A stretch of 64,000 bases of DNA from Nonomuraea typhae (GTDB taxonomy: Bacteria > Actinomycetota > Actinomycetes > Streptosporangiales > Streptosporangiaceae): positions 434,001-498,000 of the forward strand of contig NZ_VRLV01000007.1 of the NCBI RefSeq assembly GCF_009760925.1, given 5' to 3'. The position numbers were made by a program, and so were the translations under genes. Position 1 is the first letter of the stretch; every line of letters begins with the position of its first letter. The notes beneath the pieces are model-generated. The model was not told the origin of the DNA. It made no database searches and worked only from the letters and a program-made list of their open reading frames with translations. This document shows, one piece after another, positions 8,724-17,286 of the stretch.

Positions 8724-9146
8724 TCACCAGGGGCGCGCAGAGGAGAGCTCCGCTCGTACGGCAGGCGTCAGAACCTGCCCCGCGCGCTCCACCAAGATGG
8801 TCATTTGATAGGCGACAAGGCCCATGTCACAGTCGGGCGCGGCCAGCACGGCCAGGCTCGACCCGTCGCTGATCGCCATGACGAGCAGGACCCCGCGGTC
8901 CATCTCGATCAGCGTCTGGTTCACCGCGCCGCCTTCGAAGACGCGGGCCGCGCCCGCGGTGAGGCTGATCAGCCCGGCCGCGATGGCGGCGAGCTGGTCG
9001 GCGCGGTCTTGCGGGAAGCCTCGCGAGAACGCCATCGGCAGCCCGTCGGCGGAGACGACCACCGCGTGCGCGACGCCGGGCACTTGTTCGACGAAGCCGC
9101 TGACCAGCCAGTTCACATCCCTGGCGGCCTGGCTGAGATTTTTCAT
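8724..9146 (-). CDS. cvnB1: Conservon roadblock/LC7 protein CvnB (conservon 1)
   Basis: 140 aa roadblock/LC7 domain protein, the family that acts as activator or regulator of small GTPases such as MglA. It shows the conserved VPGVAHAVVVSADGLP strand-turn near residues 22-37 and the ending DMGLVAYQMTILVERAGQVL. Its ATG overlaps the cvnA stop by four bases (ATGA), so it should be translated with cvnA. Paralogues CvnB2 (32862-33284) and CvnB3 (54718-55140) have the same length. Confidence 0.92.
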   Translation of the reverse strand: MKNLSQAARDVNWLVSGFVEQVPGVAHAVVVSADGLPMAFSRGFPQDRADQLAAIAAGLISLTAGAARVFEGGAVNQTLIEMDRGVLLVMAISDGSSLAVLAAPDCDMGLVAYQMTILVERAGQVLTPAVRAELSSARPW

Positions 9147-12007
9147 GGGTTCTCCTCAAGCTCGCTGCGTCCCTTTTGGACGCCCTGCTGGTAGCTGGAG
9201 AGCCTGCTGCGCAACCGGTCGGAGTCGATCGGCGGCGCCGGCGGCGGGGGTGCCGCCGGGGCAGCGGAGCCCGGAACCAGGTTCGCGCGTGGGGTGCGTT
9301 TCGGCAATCCCGAGGACGTGGTGCCGCTGTGCTCGGGTTCGCCGGTCGCGCGGGCCGCCTGCCACGCGGGGTCGGCGGGCGACTGCCATTCGGCCCGGTG
9401 GTCGGGGGTGGGCGCGGTCTTGGTGAACCAGCTCGACTCGCTCTCGACGGCGGCGAAGATGGGCAGATATTCGTCGCCGCCGACCTTGGGAATGGGGCTG
9501 GTCAACTCGGCCGAGGGGGTGGCCGCGGCGAACCAGGAGCGCGGCGCGGCCTCGGGCGCGTCGAGCGGCGCCTGCTGAGCTGGTACGGCGGGCGGCCCGG
9601 CCGCGGGGGAGGGCTGCTCAGCGGGCGGGTCGTAGGCCGGCGGGCTGAACGGCGGCTGGTTGAAGGGCGGCTGGTCGAGCGATGACGGGGCGTACGGCGA
9701 CGGCGGCTGGTCGAGCGATGACGGGGCGTACGGCGACGGCGGCTGGTCGAGCGGCGTCGGGTTGAAGGGCGGCTGGTCGAGCGGTGAGGAGTTGTACGGC
9801 GGCTGGTTGAGCGGTGAGGAGTTGTACGGCGGCTGGTCGTACGCGGCCGGGACCGCGTCGAAGCTCGGCATGCTGCCCGCCCCGCCGTCGAAGCCGGGCA
9901 GGCCGGCGCCGTCGAAGTTCGGCGTGCTCCCCCCGGTGTCGAAGGACGACCCGTAGGACGGCGCCGCGGAGCCGAAGGCGTGCGGCACGGCGTCGAAGGA
10001 GTCGAACGACTGCCCGGCGGTCGGCTCCAGCACCTGCTCGGACACGGCCGACAACAGCCCTTCGGGGATCAGCACCATGGCCGTCAGCCCGCCGACGTCC
10101 TGACGCCGGAGCTGCACCCGGATGTTGTGCCGCAACGCCAGCCGCCCGACCACGAACAGTCCCATGCGCCGTGAGACCGACACGTCGACCACGGGCGGGT
10201 TGGCCAGGCGCCAGTTGGCCTGCGACAGCTCTTCCTGACTCATGCCGATGCCCTGGTCGGTGACCGAGACCATGAGCCCGCCGCCGTCGATCCGGCTGCT
10301 GCTGATGATCACCTGGGTGTCCCGCGAGGAGAACGAGACGGCGTTCTCCACCAGCTCGGCCAGCAGGTGCACGACGTCGCTGACCGCCTGCCCGGCGACG
10401 GCCGCGGCCGACTCCACCTGGAGGCTGACGCGGTCGTAGCTTTCGACCTCGCCCAGCGCGGCCCGGACGATGTCGAGCAGTTCGACCGGCTCGCTCCACT
10501 TGCGGGCGGCCTCCTGTCCGGCCAGGACCAGGAGGTTCTCGGAGTTGCGCCGCATGCGGGTGGCGAGGTGGTCGAGTTTGAACAGGTCCCCGAGCCGGGT
10601 GTCGTCGCGCTCGCCGCGCTCCAGGCGTTCGATGAGGGTGAGCTGCCGTTCGACGAGCGTCTGGGACCTGCGCGAGAGGTTGACGAACATGGCGTTGACG
10701 TTGGAGCGCAGCCGGGCCTCGTCGCCGGCCAGCCGTACGGCCTCGCGGTGTACCTCGTCGAAGGCCCGCGCGACCTCGCCCACCTCGTCCTTGGAGAAGA
10801 TGCCGATGGGCGGTACTTCGACGGCGGCGCCGCCGTCGCGGGACTCGCGCAGCCGCTGGACGAACTCGGGCAGGCGGCGCCCGGCGATCTCCAGGGCCTC
10901 GCCGCGCAGCCTGCGCAGCGGGCGGACCAGCGAGCGGGCGACGCCGGTGGTGATGAGCAGGACGGCGATGAGCAGGGCGAGCACGGCGCCGGCGATGATG
11001 TAGGCGCGTTGCTGCTCGGCGGCGGTGAGCTGGTCGGAGCGGGTGACGATGTCGGCGGCCAGGCGGCGTTCGACGGCGCGCATGGCGTCGACCATCGTGC
11101 CGCCGGCCTCGAACCATTCGCGGGCGTCGTCGTTCTTGGCCAGGTCGAGGCCCTTGAGCGGCTGGTTGTTGGCGGCGCGGCTGAGCACGAGCTCGCGCAG
11201 GAACAACATGCGCTCGGTGCCGGCGCCGTTGACGTTCTCGTCGAAGAGGCGGCGTTCGCCGGCGGTGGCCTCGGCGGAGAAGGCCCGGCGTTCGTTGGTC
11301 TCGCGGGCCTGCTCGCCGAAGACGGCCTTGAGCTGTTCCTGTTCGAAGCGGCCGGCCTGCAGGGCAATGGTGATCAGCGCCTGCTGCCGTGAGACGGCTT
11401 CCTTGGCGCGGGCGAGGGAGACCAGCAGCTGGGACTGGCGGAACAGCTCGTCGTCGTTGGTGCCCTTGCTGAGTTCGCCGTGGACGGAGATCAGGTCGCC
11501 GATGACCGTGGTGTAGAGGTCGATGGCGGGGCCGGCCAGCAGGTCGCCCCCGGTGGTCTGTTCGCGCAGGCCGGTCAGGTCGTCGAGCCGGGCGAGGGTG
11601 GCCCCGAGCGCGTCGGCGGTGCGCCCGGTGAGCTCGCCGGACAGTTCCGTGGCGCTGTTCCTGACGGTGGCGGCGGCGCTGTCGACCTCGGTGATCTGCT
11701 TCTTGAGCGCGGCCACGCCGTTCTCCGGGCGGCCGCGGGCGATGAACCAGGCGGCGACGGCGCGTTCGCGGGCGATCTGATGGGTGAGCTCACCGAGTTG
11801 CTCGGACAGCCGGGCGAGCTGGTTGGTGCGCTCGTAGTCGGCCGCGGCGCCCGTGGAGGTGAACATCTGGATGCCGCCGAGCAGCACGGCGGCGGCGGTC
11901 GGGATCAGGATCAAAGAGATCAGCCGCGCCCGGACCCGCCAGTTGCGAAGCCGCCATCCTCCCTCGTCGGCGGCTCTTGCCTGCCTTTCAGCCAACTGTG
12001 TGCTCAC
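9143..12007 (-). CDS. cvnA1: Conservon sensor-kinase-like protein CvnA (conservon 1)
   Basis: About 954 aa. Membrane helix at residues 29-47, an extracytoplasmic nitrate/nitrite-sensing-like helical domain, second helix about 334-356, HAMP linker, a helical segment with LDHLATRMRR (about 478), then an HATPase domain (N box ELVENAVSFSS near 552, DQGIGMS near 585). From about residue 655 the tail is Pro/Ser/Phe-rich with tandem repeats (nucleotides 9669-9830). Start chosen as GTG at 12007, preceded by GAGAGG; ATG at 12031 is the alternative. It diverges from proV across 345 nt. CvnA proteins are histidine-kinase-like sensors whose ligands are mostly unknown; phosphotransfer is not certain. Confidence 0.9.
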   Translation of the reverse strand: MSTQLAERQARAADEGGWRLRNWRVRARLISLILIPTAAAVLLGGIQMFTSTGAAADYERTNQLARLSEQLGELTHQIARERAVAAWFIARGRPENGVAALKKQITEVDSAAATVRNSATELSGELTGRTADALGATLARLDDLTGLREQTTGGDLLAGPAIDLYTTVIGDLISVHGELSKGTNDDELFRQSQLLVSLARAKEAVSRQQALITIALQAGRFEQEQLKAVFGEQARETNERRAFSAEATAGERRLFDENVNGAGTERMLFLRELVLSRAANNQPLKGLDLAKNDDAREWFEAGGTMVDAMRAVERRLAADIVTRSDQLTAAEQQRAYIIAGAVLALLIAVLLITTGVARSLVRPLRRLRGEALEIAGRRLPEFVQRLRESRDGGAAVEVPPIGIFSKDEVGEVARAFDEVHREAVRLAGDEARLRSNVNAMFVNLSRRSQTLVERQLTLIERLERGERDDTRLGDLFKLDHLATRMRRNSENLLVLAGQEAARKWSEPVELLDIVRAALGEVESYDRVSLQVESAAAVAGQAVSDVVHLLAELVENAVSFSSRDTQVIISSSRIDGGGLMVSVTDQGIGMSQEELSQANWRLANPPVVDVSVSRRMGLFVVGRLALRHNIRVQLRRQDVGGLTAMVLIPEGLLSAVSEQVLEPTAGQSFDSFDAVPHAFGSAAPSYGSSFDTGGSTPNFDGAGLPGFDGGAGSMPSFDAVPAAYDQPPYNSSPLNQPPYNSSPLDQPPFNPTPLDQPPSPYAPSSLDQPPSPYAPSSLDQPPFNQPPFSPPAYDPPAEQPSPAAGPPAVPAQQAPLDAPEAAPRSWFAAATPSAELTSPIPKVGGDEYLPIFAAVESESSWFTKTAPTPDHRAEWQSPADPAWQAARATGEPEHSGTTSSGLPKRTPRANLVPGSAAPAAPPPPAPPIDSDRLRSRLSSYQQGVQKGRSELEENP
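9669..9830 (-). repeat. In-frame tandem repeats in cvnA1
   Basis: Two identical 36-nt units (9669-9704, 9705-9740) are followed by three 30-nt related units (from 9741, 9771 and 9801). They encode QPPSPYAPSSLD and QPPYNSSPLD type peptides in the disordered C-terminal tail of CvnA1. All unit lengths are multiples of three, so copy-number change keeps the frame. Confidence 0.9.
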
Positions 12008-12087
12008 CGAGCTCAACCTCTCGCCGCCCATATCGGCGTATTTTGGAAGACCGTGTGGCCCTTGGGGAAATCCAGCAAGTGGGGGTA

Positions 12088-12117
12088 ATTGGAACACACC
12101 CCGACTACTGCGGCCAA
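12088..12117 (-). promoter_or_regulatory. Conserved conservon promoter (cvnA1)
   Basis: On the minus strand TTGGCC (12117-12112), an 18-nt spacer and TCCAAT (12093-12088), about 81 nt before the GTG at 12007. The same arrangement and much surrounding sequence (GTGTTCCAATTACCC) recur before cvnA2 and, more weakly, before cvnA3. Confidence 0.5.
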
Positions 12118-12213
12118 TCGAACATTACGCGCGAAGTTTCGAGTCTTGGGGCTTGCGCGGCGAGAAGCTGGGGCTCCATCTTTCGGCCTGGAATATCAAC
12201 TTAAGGGGGAGCT

Positions 12214-12223
12214 TGTCCGGATA
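12214..12223 (+). promoter_or_regulatory. TGTCCGRAWA element (proV upstream)
   Basis: TGTCCGGATA, 130 nt before the proV ATG. Related elements occur at 21676, 43062, 51671 and 51699. A shared regulator is inferred only. Confidence 0.35.
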
Positions 12224-12290
12224 AGGGCGTTTGTCGCGTTCCAAGGTAGTAACGCCGGGGAAGCGCCCCGGTATCTGGACGGTCACGGCG

Positions 12291-12320
12291 TTGTGATTTG
12301 CGCTATTAACCCCATATGTT
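12291..12320 (+). promoter_or_regulatory. Candidate proV promoter
   Basis: TTGTGA (12291-12296), an 18-nt spacer and TATGTT (12315-12320), 33 nt before the ATG at 12353. Confidence 0.4.
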
Positions 12321-12352
12321 GGCCCCCGTCCTAGCTACCTACGGGAGGCAAA

Positions 12353-13411
12353 ATGGGGCTTGCTCCCGAGAGCGCGGCCATCCGGGTCAACGGACTCTGG
12401 AAGATCTTCGGATCGGCCGCGAAAAAGGTGCTGAACAGTGAAGACAAGCATCTGGAAGCGCCCGCCCTCCGGGAGAAGACCGGCTGCACCGCCGCCGTGC
12501 GGGACGTGAGCTTCGAGGTGCGGCCAGGCGAGGTCTTCGTGGTGATGGGCCTTTCGGGAAGCGGCAAATCCACGCTCGTGCGCTGCCTGACCCGGCTCAT
12601 CGAACCCAGCCAGGGCGAGATCTCCATCGGCGGCGAGGACATCGGCTCCGCCGGCCCCGTCCGCCTGCGGGAGATCCGCCGCCACCGCGTCAGCATGGTC
12701 TTCCAGCACTTCGGCCTCCTGCCCCACCGCCGCGTCATCGACAACGTCGCCTACGGCCTGGAGATCCAGGGCGCCGCCAAGGCCGCCAGGCACGCGCGGG
12801 CCCGCGAGATCCTCTCCCTCGTCGGCCTCGACGGCTACGCCGACGCCTACCCCGACCAGCTCTCCGGCGGCATGCAGCAGCGCGTCGGCCTGGCCCGCGC
12901 CCTCGCCGTCGACCCCGAGGTCATGCTCTTCGACGAGCCCTTCAGCGCCCTGGACCCGCTCATCCGCCGCGACATGCAGGCCGAGGTGATCAGGCTCCAC
13001 CGCGAGGTCGGCAAGACCATGGTCTTCATCACCCACGACCTGTCCGAGGCGCTCAAGCTGGGCGAGCGCATCGCCATCATGCGCTCCGGCTCGATCGTGC
13101 AGCTCGGCACGCCGGAGGAGCTCGTGGGCGCCCCGGCCGACGACTACGTGGCCGACTTCGTGCGCGACGTGCCGCGCAGCCACGTGCTCACCCTGCGCTG
13201 GATCTGCAGACCGCCCGAGCCGGGCGAGGCCCTGGACGGCCCGGCCCTGCCCGCCACGACCCTGGTCAAGGACGCGATCGAGGTCGCCTCCAGCTCGGCC
13301 CGCCCGATCCGGGTCGTGGACGGCGAGGAACTGGCCGGCGTCGTGGACCGGGTGGACCTGCTCACGTTCCTGGCCGGGCACGACGCGCCTGCCGTACGGG
13401 CCGGGACATGA
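12353..13411 (+). CDS. proV: Glycine betaine/proline-type ABC transporter ATPase
   Basis: 352 aa ATPase of the ProV/OpuAA family, which energises import of glycine betaine and related quaternary ammonium solutes. Walker A GLSGSGKS near residue 67, signature LSGGMQQR near 169, Walker B VMLFDEP near 190, then the H-loop THD. The last ~80 residues are in the place of the C-terminal CBS-type regulatory region but look eroded. ATG at 12353 follows GGGAGGC. Its stop overlaps the permease start (ATGA). First gene of an operon running to 18911. Confidence 0.93.
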   Translation: MGLAPESAAIRVNGLWKIFGSAAKKVLNSEDKHLEAPALREKTGCTAAVRDVSFEVRPGEVFVVMGLSGSGKSTLVRCLTRLIEPSQGEISIGGEDIGSAGPVRLREIRRHRVSMVFQHFGLLPHRRVIDNVAYGLEIQGAAKAARHARAREILSLVGLDGYADAYPDQLSGGMQQRVGLARALAVDPEVMLFDEPFSALDPLIRRDMQAEVIRLHREVGKTMVFITHDLSEALKLGERIAIMRSGSIVQLGTPEELVGAPADDYVADFVRDVPRSHVLTLRWICRPPEPGEALDGPALPATTLVKDAIEVASSSARPIRVVDGEELAGVVDRVDLLTFLAGHDAPAVRAGT

Positions 13412-15321
13412 GCGCGACCGCGGTCAGGACCCCGCCCCGCCTGAAGGTGCCCAGGTGGGCCGTTCCCGCCGCGGCGGTGGTCGCGTTCGCCGCCGGCTAT
13501 ATGGTCTTCCGCGGAGTGGGAACGCTCCCGCACGACGACGAGGCCGCGCCGTTCACCGCGCTCACCGAGGCGCGCGAGTGGGTGGACGACAACAAGAACG
13601 CCAGCCCGGTCTTCCTCTACTTCGTCAACTACATCCGGCTGTTCATCGACGGCGTCTTCCAGAGCTTCGACACCGTGCTGCGCGCGCTCGGCTGGCCCGG
13701 GCTGATCGGCGTCACGGGCGCGCTCGGCTGGCTGGCGGGCGGCTGGCGGATCGGGCTGCTCGGCGTGCTGGGCTTCGCCTCCTTCGGCGTGCTCGGCGTG
13801 TGGGACCTCAGCGTCTCCACCCTCGCGCTGGTCGCCACGGCCGTGCTGCTGTCGCTGCTGATCGGGCTCCCGCTGGGCATCTGGGCGGGCCGCTCCCCGC
13901 GGGTGCGCAAGGCGATCACGCCGGTGCTGGACTACATGCAGATCATGCCGACGTTCGCCTACCTGGCGCCGATGGTGCTGTTCTTCCAGATCGGCGCCCC
14001 GGCGGGCGCCGCGGCCACGATCATCTACGCCATCCCGCCCGCGATCCGCATCACCGCGCTGGCGATCGAGCAGGTCTCGCCCACCGCCGTCGAGGCGTCG
14101 GACTCCCTCGGCGCCACCCGCTGGCAGACCCTGCTCAAGGTACGGCTGCCGCTGGCGCGCTCGACCATGACCCTCGCGGTCAACCAGACGATCATGATGG
14201 CCCTGTCGATGGTCGTCATCGCCAACCTGATCGCCGCCCCCGGACTCGGCTCCGCCATCATCAAGGGCCTGTCCAGGGAGAACGTCGGCATCATGCTCCC
14301 GGCGGGCCTGGCCATCGTGGTCATGGCCGTCGTGCTCGACCGCACCACGATGGCCGCCGCCCGGCGCCGCCTGCACGCCGGGTTCGACCGGCTCCGGCTG
14401 GCCGCCGCCGCCGTCCTGGCCGCCGCGGGCCTCGTGCTGACGTTCGTGCTGCCGCCCGCCTTCCCCGCCGGGCTGGTACTGCAGATCGGCGGCCCGGTGA
14501 ACGCGGCGGTCCGCTGGGCCGAGCGCACCTGGTACCCGGTGACCGACGCCCTCAAGGAGCTCACCACCGTCCTGCTGCTGAACCCGCTCGACGGCCTGCT
14601 CACCACCGCCCCCTGGTGGCTGGTCGCCGCCGCCGTGCTCGCCCTCGCCTGGTGGTCGAGCGGCGTACGGCCGGCGCTGACGGCCCTCGGCTGCCTGCTG
14701 GCGGTCGCCCTTCTGGGCCTGTGGGAGCACAGCATGCAGACGCTGACCATGGTCGTCGTCGCGGTGGCCGTCACCCTGGCCCTCGGCCTGCTGCTGGGCA
14801 TCGCCGCCGCCCGCTCCGACCGGTACTCCGCCGTCCAGCGCCCGCTGCTCGACGCCGCCCAGACGATGCCCTCCTTCGTCTACCTGCTCCCGGCGCTGGC
14901 GCTGTTCGGCGCCACCCGCTTCACCGCGATCTTCGCCTCGGTGATCTACGCGGTGCCGCCGGTGGTGCGGCTGGTGGAGGAGGGGCTGCGCGGGGTGGCA
15001 CCGACCGCGGTGGAGGCGGCGCTGTCGGCCGGCTCCACGCCCGGGCAGCTCCTGCGCAAGGTCCAGCTGCCGATGGCGCGCAGGTCCATCCTTCTCGCCG
15101 CCAACCAGGGCATCGTGATGACGCTGGCCATGGTGGTGCTCGGCGCCATGGTCGGGGGTGGCGCGCTCGGCTACGACGTCGTCTCCGGATTCTCCCAGCG
15201 CACGGACTTCGGCATGGGCTTCGCCGCGGGCGTGGCCATCGTGCTGCTCGGCATCATGCTCGACCGGATCACGCAGGGCGCGGACAGGCGCCCGTCCCCC
15301 CAACAGAGGAAGCTGACATGA
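13408..15321 (+). CDS. proW: Double-domain glycine betaine-type ABC permease
   Basis: 637 aa, about twice the length of a single ProW/OpuAB permease. Two BPD-type permease domains are visible: one at about residues 130-310 with the EAA-like loop EASDSLGATRWQTLLKVRLP, and a second at about 440-630 with a matching loop AALSAGSTPGQLLRKVQLP. One chain would therefore supply both transmembrane halves of the importer. An N-terminal hydrophobic segment and a central linker with extra helices precede each domain. Start and stop overlap neighbours by four bases each, consistent with translational coupling to proV and the first binding protein. Confidence 0.93.
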   Translation: MSATAVRTPPRLKVPRWAVPAAAVVAFAAGYMVFRGVGTLPHDDEAAPFTALTEAREWVDDNKNASPVFLYFVNYIRLFIDGVFQSFDTVLRALGWPGLIGVTGALGWLAGGWRIGLLGVLGFASFGVLGVWDLSVSTLALVATAVLLSLLIGLPLGIWAGRSPRVRKAITPVLDYMQIMPTFAYLAPMVLFFQIGAPAGAAATIIYAIPPAIRITALAIEQVSPTAVEASDSLGATRWQTLLKVRLPLARSTMTLAVNQTIMMALSMVVIANLIAAPGLGSAIIKGLSRENVGIMLPAGLAIVVMAVVLDRTTMAAARRRLHAGFDRLRLAAAAVLAAAGLVLTFVLPPAFPAGLVLQIGGPVNAAVRWAERTWYPVTDALKELTTVLLLNPLDGLLTTAPWWLVAAAVLALAWWSSGVRPALTALGCLLAVALLGLWEHSMQTLTMVVVAVAVTLALGLLLGIAAARSDRYSAVQRPLLDAAQTMPSFVYLLPALALFGATRFTAIFASVIYAVPPVVRLVEEGLRGVAPTAVEAALSAGSTPGQLLRKVQLPMARRSILLAANQGIVMTLAMVVLGAMVGGGALGYDVVSGFSQRTDFGMGFAAGVAIVLLGIMLDRITQGADRRPSPQQRKLT

Positions 15322-16301
15322 AGATTCGCCTGCTCGCAGGCCTTCTCGTGCTTGGCATGGCCGCCGCGGGCTGCGGGGGCGCCAAGGTGGAAGACACGAC
15401 CGGCAAGGTCGCTGCGCCGAAAGGCTCGGAGAGCGCCGCCGCGCCCGCGTCCGGCGGCGGCACCGTGAAGATCGCGATCAATCCGTGGGTGGGCTACGAG
15501 GCCAGCGCCAACGTGGTGGCCTACCTGCTGAAGAACGAGCTCGGCTACACCGTGGAGATGCCCGAGATCAAGGAGCAGCTCGCCTGGGAGGGCTTCGAGA
15601 CCGGCGACGTCGACGTCATCATCGAGAACTGGGGCCACCCGGACCTCAAGAAGCAGTACATCGACGAGAAGAAGGTGGCCCAGGCCGCCGGCTCGACCGG
15701 CAACAAGGGCGTCATCGGCTGGTACATCCCCAAGTGGATGGTGGACAAGTACCCGGGCATCACCGACTACAAGAACCTGAACAAGTACGCCGGCCTGTTC
15801 AAGACCTCCGAGTCGGGTGACAAGGGCCAGCTGCTGTTCGGCGACCCGTCGTACGTCTCCAACGAGGACGCCCTGATCAAGAACCTCAAGCTCAACCTCA
15901 AGGTCGTCACCGGCGGCTCCGAGGCGGCGCTGATCAAGGGCGCGCAGCAGGCGCAGGAGCAGAAGAAGCCGCTGCTGTTCTACTTCTGGGACCCGCACTG
16001 GCTCTTCAGCAAGACCGAGCTGGCCCGGGTGAACCTGCCCGCGTACACCGAGGGCTGCGACGCCGACGCCAAGAAGGTGGCCTGCGACTACGCCGAGATG
16101 GACCTCGACAAGATCGTCAGCACGAAGTTCGCGACGAGCGGCGGCAAGGCATACGAGCTGGTCAAGAACTTCACCTGGACGAACGAGGACCAGAACGCCG
16201 TCGCCGACGACATGACCAACAACGGCATGTCGGGTGAGGAGGCGGCCAAGAAGTGGATCGTGGCCAACAGCGCCAAGTGGCAGGCCTGGATTCCCAAGTG
16301 A
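15318..16301 (+). CDS. proX: Glycine betaine-type binding lipoprotein 1
   Basis: 327 aa OpuAC/ProX-type substrate-binding protein. A lipoprotein signal (MKIRLLAGLLVLGMAAAGC) is followed by an Ala/Ser linker. Aromatic ligand-cage elements typical of the family are present: NPWVGYEA, ENWGHP, GWYIPKW and DPHWLF. ATG at 15318 overlaps the permease stop. Anchored outside the membrane, it would deliver a quaternary ammonium solute to the fused permease. A second paralogue follows after 49 nt that hold a stem-loop. Confidence 0.93.
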   Translation: MKIRLLAGLLVLGMAAAGCGGAKVEDTTGKVAAPKGSESAAAPASGGGTVKIAINPWVGYEASANVVAYLLKNELGYTVEMPEIKEQLAWEGFETGDVDVIIENWGHPDLKKQYIDEKKVAQAAGSTGNKGVIGWYIPKWMVDKYPGITDYKNLNKYAGLFKTSESGDKGQLLFGDPSYVSNEDALIKNLKLNLKVVTGGSEAALIKGAQQAQEQKKPLLFYFWDPHWLFSKTELARVNLPAYTEGCDADAKKVACDYAEMDLDKIVSTKFATSGGKAYELVKNFTWTNEDQNAVADDMTNNGMSGEEAAKKWIVANSAKWQAWIPK

Positions 16302-16310
16302 CCCCCGTCA

Positions 16311-16337
16311 GGCCGCGGCCCTTCCGGGGTCGCGGCC
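16311..16337 (+). terminator. Stem-loop between the two proX genes
   Basis: GGCCGCG (16311-16317) pairs with CGCGGCC (16331-16337). There is no U-tract, so it is more likely an mRNA-stabilising or partial-termination hairpin separating expression of the first binding protein from the second. Confidence 0.4.
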
Positions 16338-16350
16338 ACGAGGACCTGTG

Positions 16351-17286
16351 ATGACTGTCAAACCGATCGCGGGGCTGCTGGTCGCGGTCCTGCTGCTGTC
16401 CGCCTGCACCGCCGAGGAGCCCAAGGCCGCGCCGGGCTCGCAGGGCACCGTCAAGATCGACGTTCACGGCTGGGTCGGCTACGAGGCGACCGCGGCCGTG
16501 ATGGCGTACCTGCTGGAGAACGAGCTCGGTTACAAGGTGCAGACGCGCAAGATCACCGAAGACAAGTCGTGGCCCGATTTCGCCGCCGGCAAGGTGGACG
16601 TGATCGTCGAGAATTGGGGCCATCCGGCGGAGAAGAAGGAGTGGATCGAGGAGAAGAAGGCGGCGCTTCCCGCGGGTTTGACGGGGAACAAAGGGGTGAT
16701 CGGATGGTATGTCCCTGAGTGGATGGTCAGGAAATATCCAGACATCACGAACTATCGAAATCTGAACAAGTATGCCGCGCTCTTCAAGACCGCCAAGTCT
16801 GGAAATGTCGGACAGTTCCTGGCGGGTGATCCCACGTTCGTCACCAACGACGAGGCGATCATCAGCAACCTCGGCCTGAATTTCAAGGTCGTCTACTCCG
16901 GCAGTGAGGACGCGCTCATCAAGGCCGCCCAGGAGGCGACCGTCAAGAAGAAGCCGCTGCTGATGTATTTCTACGAACCCCAGTGGCTGTTCACCAAGAT
17001 CAAGCTCGTCAAGATCAACCTCCCCGCGTACGCCATCGGATGTGACACCGACACCAAGGCGGTGGCCTGCGACTACCCGCCGTACCTGCTCGACAAGATC
17101 GTCGGCGCCCAGTTCGCCAAGACCGGCGGCCGGGCCTACGAGCTGGTCCGCAACTTCAACTGGACCAACGACCACCAGAACAAGGTCGCCAGCGACATGG
17201 TCAACGAGGGGATGACCGCCGAGCAGGCCGCCAAGAAGTGGGTGGACGAGAACAAGATCGTGTGGAAGGACTGGATCCCCAGGTGA
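16351..17286 (+). CDS. Glycine betaine-type binding lipoprotein 2
   Basis: 311 aa paralogue of the preceding protein. Lipobox LSAC, then the same landmarks (HGWVGYEA, ENWGHP, GWYVPEW, EPQWLF). The aromatic cage is retained, so a related ligand is expected; duplication may widen the substrate range of one importer. Codon use from about 16560 to 16910 has many more A/T third positions than its neighbours, unlike the first copy. The stop overlaps the next start (GTGA). ATG at 16351 is the only sensible start before the signal peptide. Confidence 0.92.
   Translation: MTVKPIAGLLVAVLLLSACTAEEPKAAPGSQGTVKIDVHGWVGYEATAAVMAYLLENELGYKVQTRKITEDKSWPDFAAGKVDVIVENWGHPAEKKEWIEEKKAALPAGLTGNKGVIGWYVPEWMVRKYPDITNYRNLNKYAALFKTAKSGNVGQFLAGDPTFVTNDEAIISNLGLNFKVVYSGSEDALIKAAQEATVKKKPLLMYFYEPQWLFTKIKLVKINLPAYAIGCDTDTKAVACDYPPYLLDKIVGAQFAKTGGRAYELVRNFNWTNDHQNKVASDMVNEGMTAEQAAKKWVDENKIVWKDWIPR

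Larger units (their letters stand above)
12008..12352. other. Divergent intergenic region between cvnA1 and proV
   Basis: 345 nt without a gene. It contains the cvnA1 promoter candidate (12088-12117, minus), a TGTCCGGATA element (12214-12223), a CCGGGG/CCCCGG hairpin (12255-12271), a proV promoter candidate (12291-12320) and the proV ribosome site (GGGAGG, 12343-12348). It is AT-richer than its flanks. No open frame with coding character was seen. Confidence 0.6.

Noticed and set aside
9143..12007. CvnA as a true nitrate sensor
   Set aside because: The extracytoplasmic helical domain resembles NIT domains, but no ligand residues or nitrate genes support it; left as sensor-kinase-like.
12008..12352. 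A cyclic-di-AMP (ydaO) or other osmolyte riboswitch upstream of proV
   Set aside because: Only a short CCGGGG/CCCCGG hairpin is present; I could not find the conserved riboswitch cores.
13144..15303. A 719-codon minus-strand frame
   Set aside because: Antisense of the ProW-type permease; His/Gly/Arg/Gln-rich with no fold. The plus strand is a textbook double permease.
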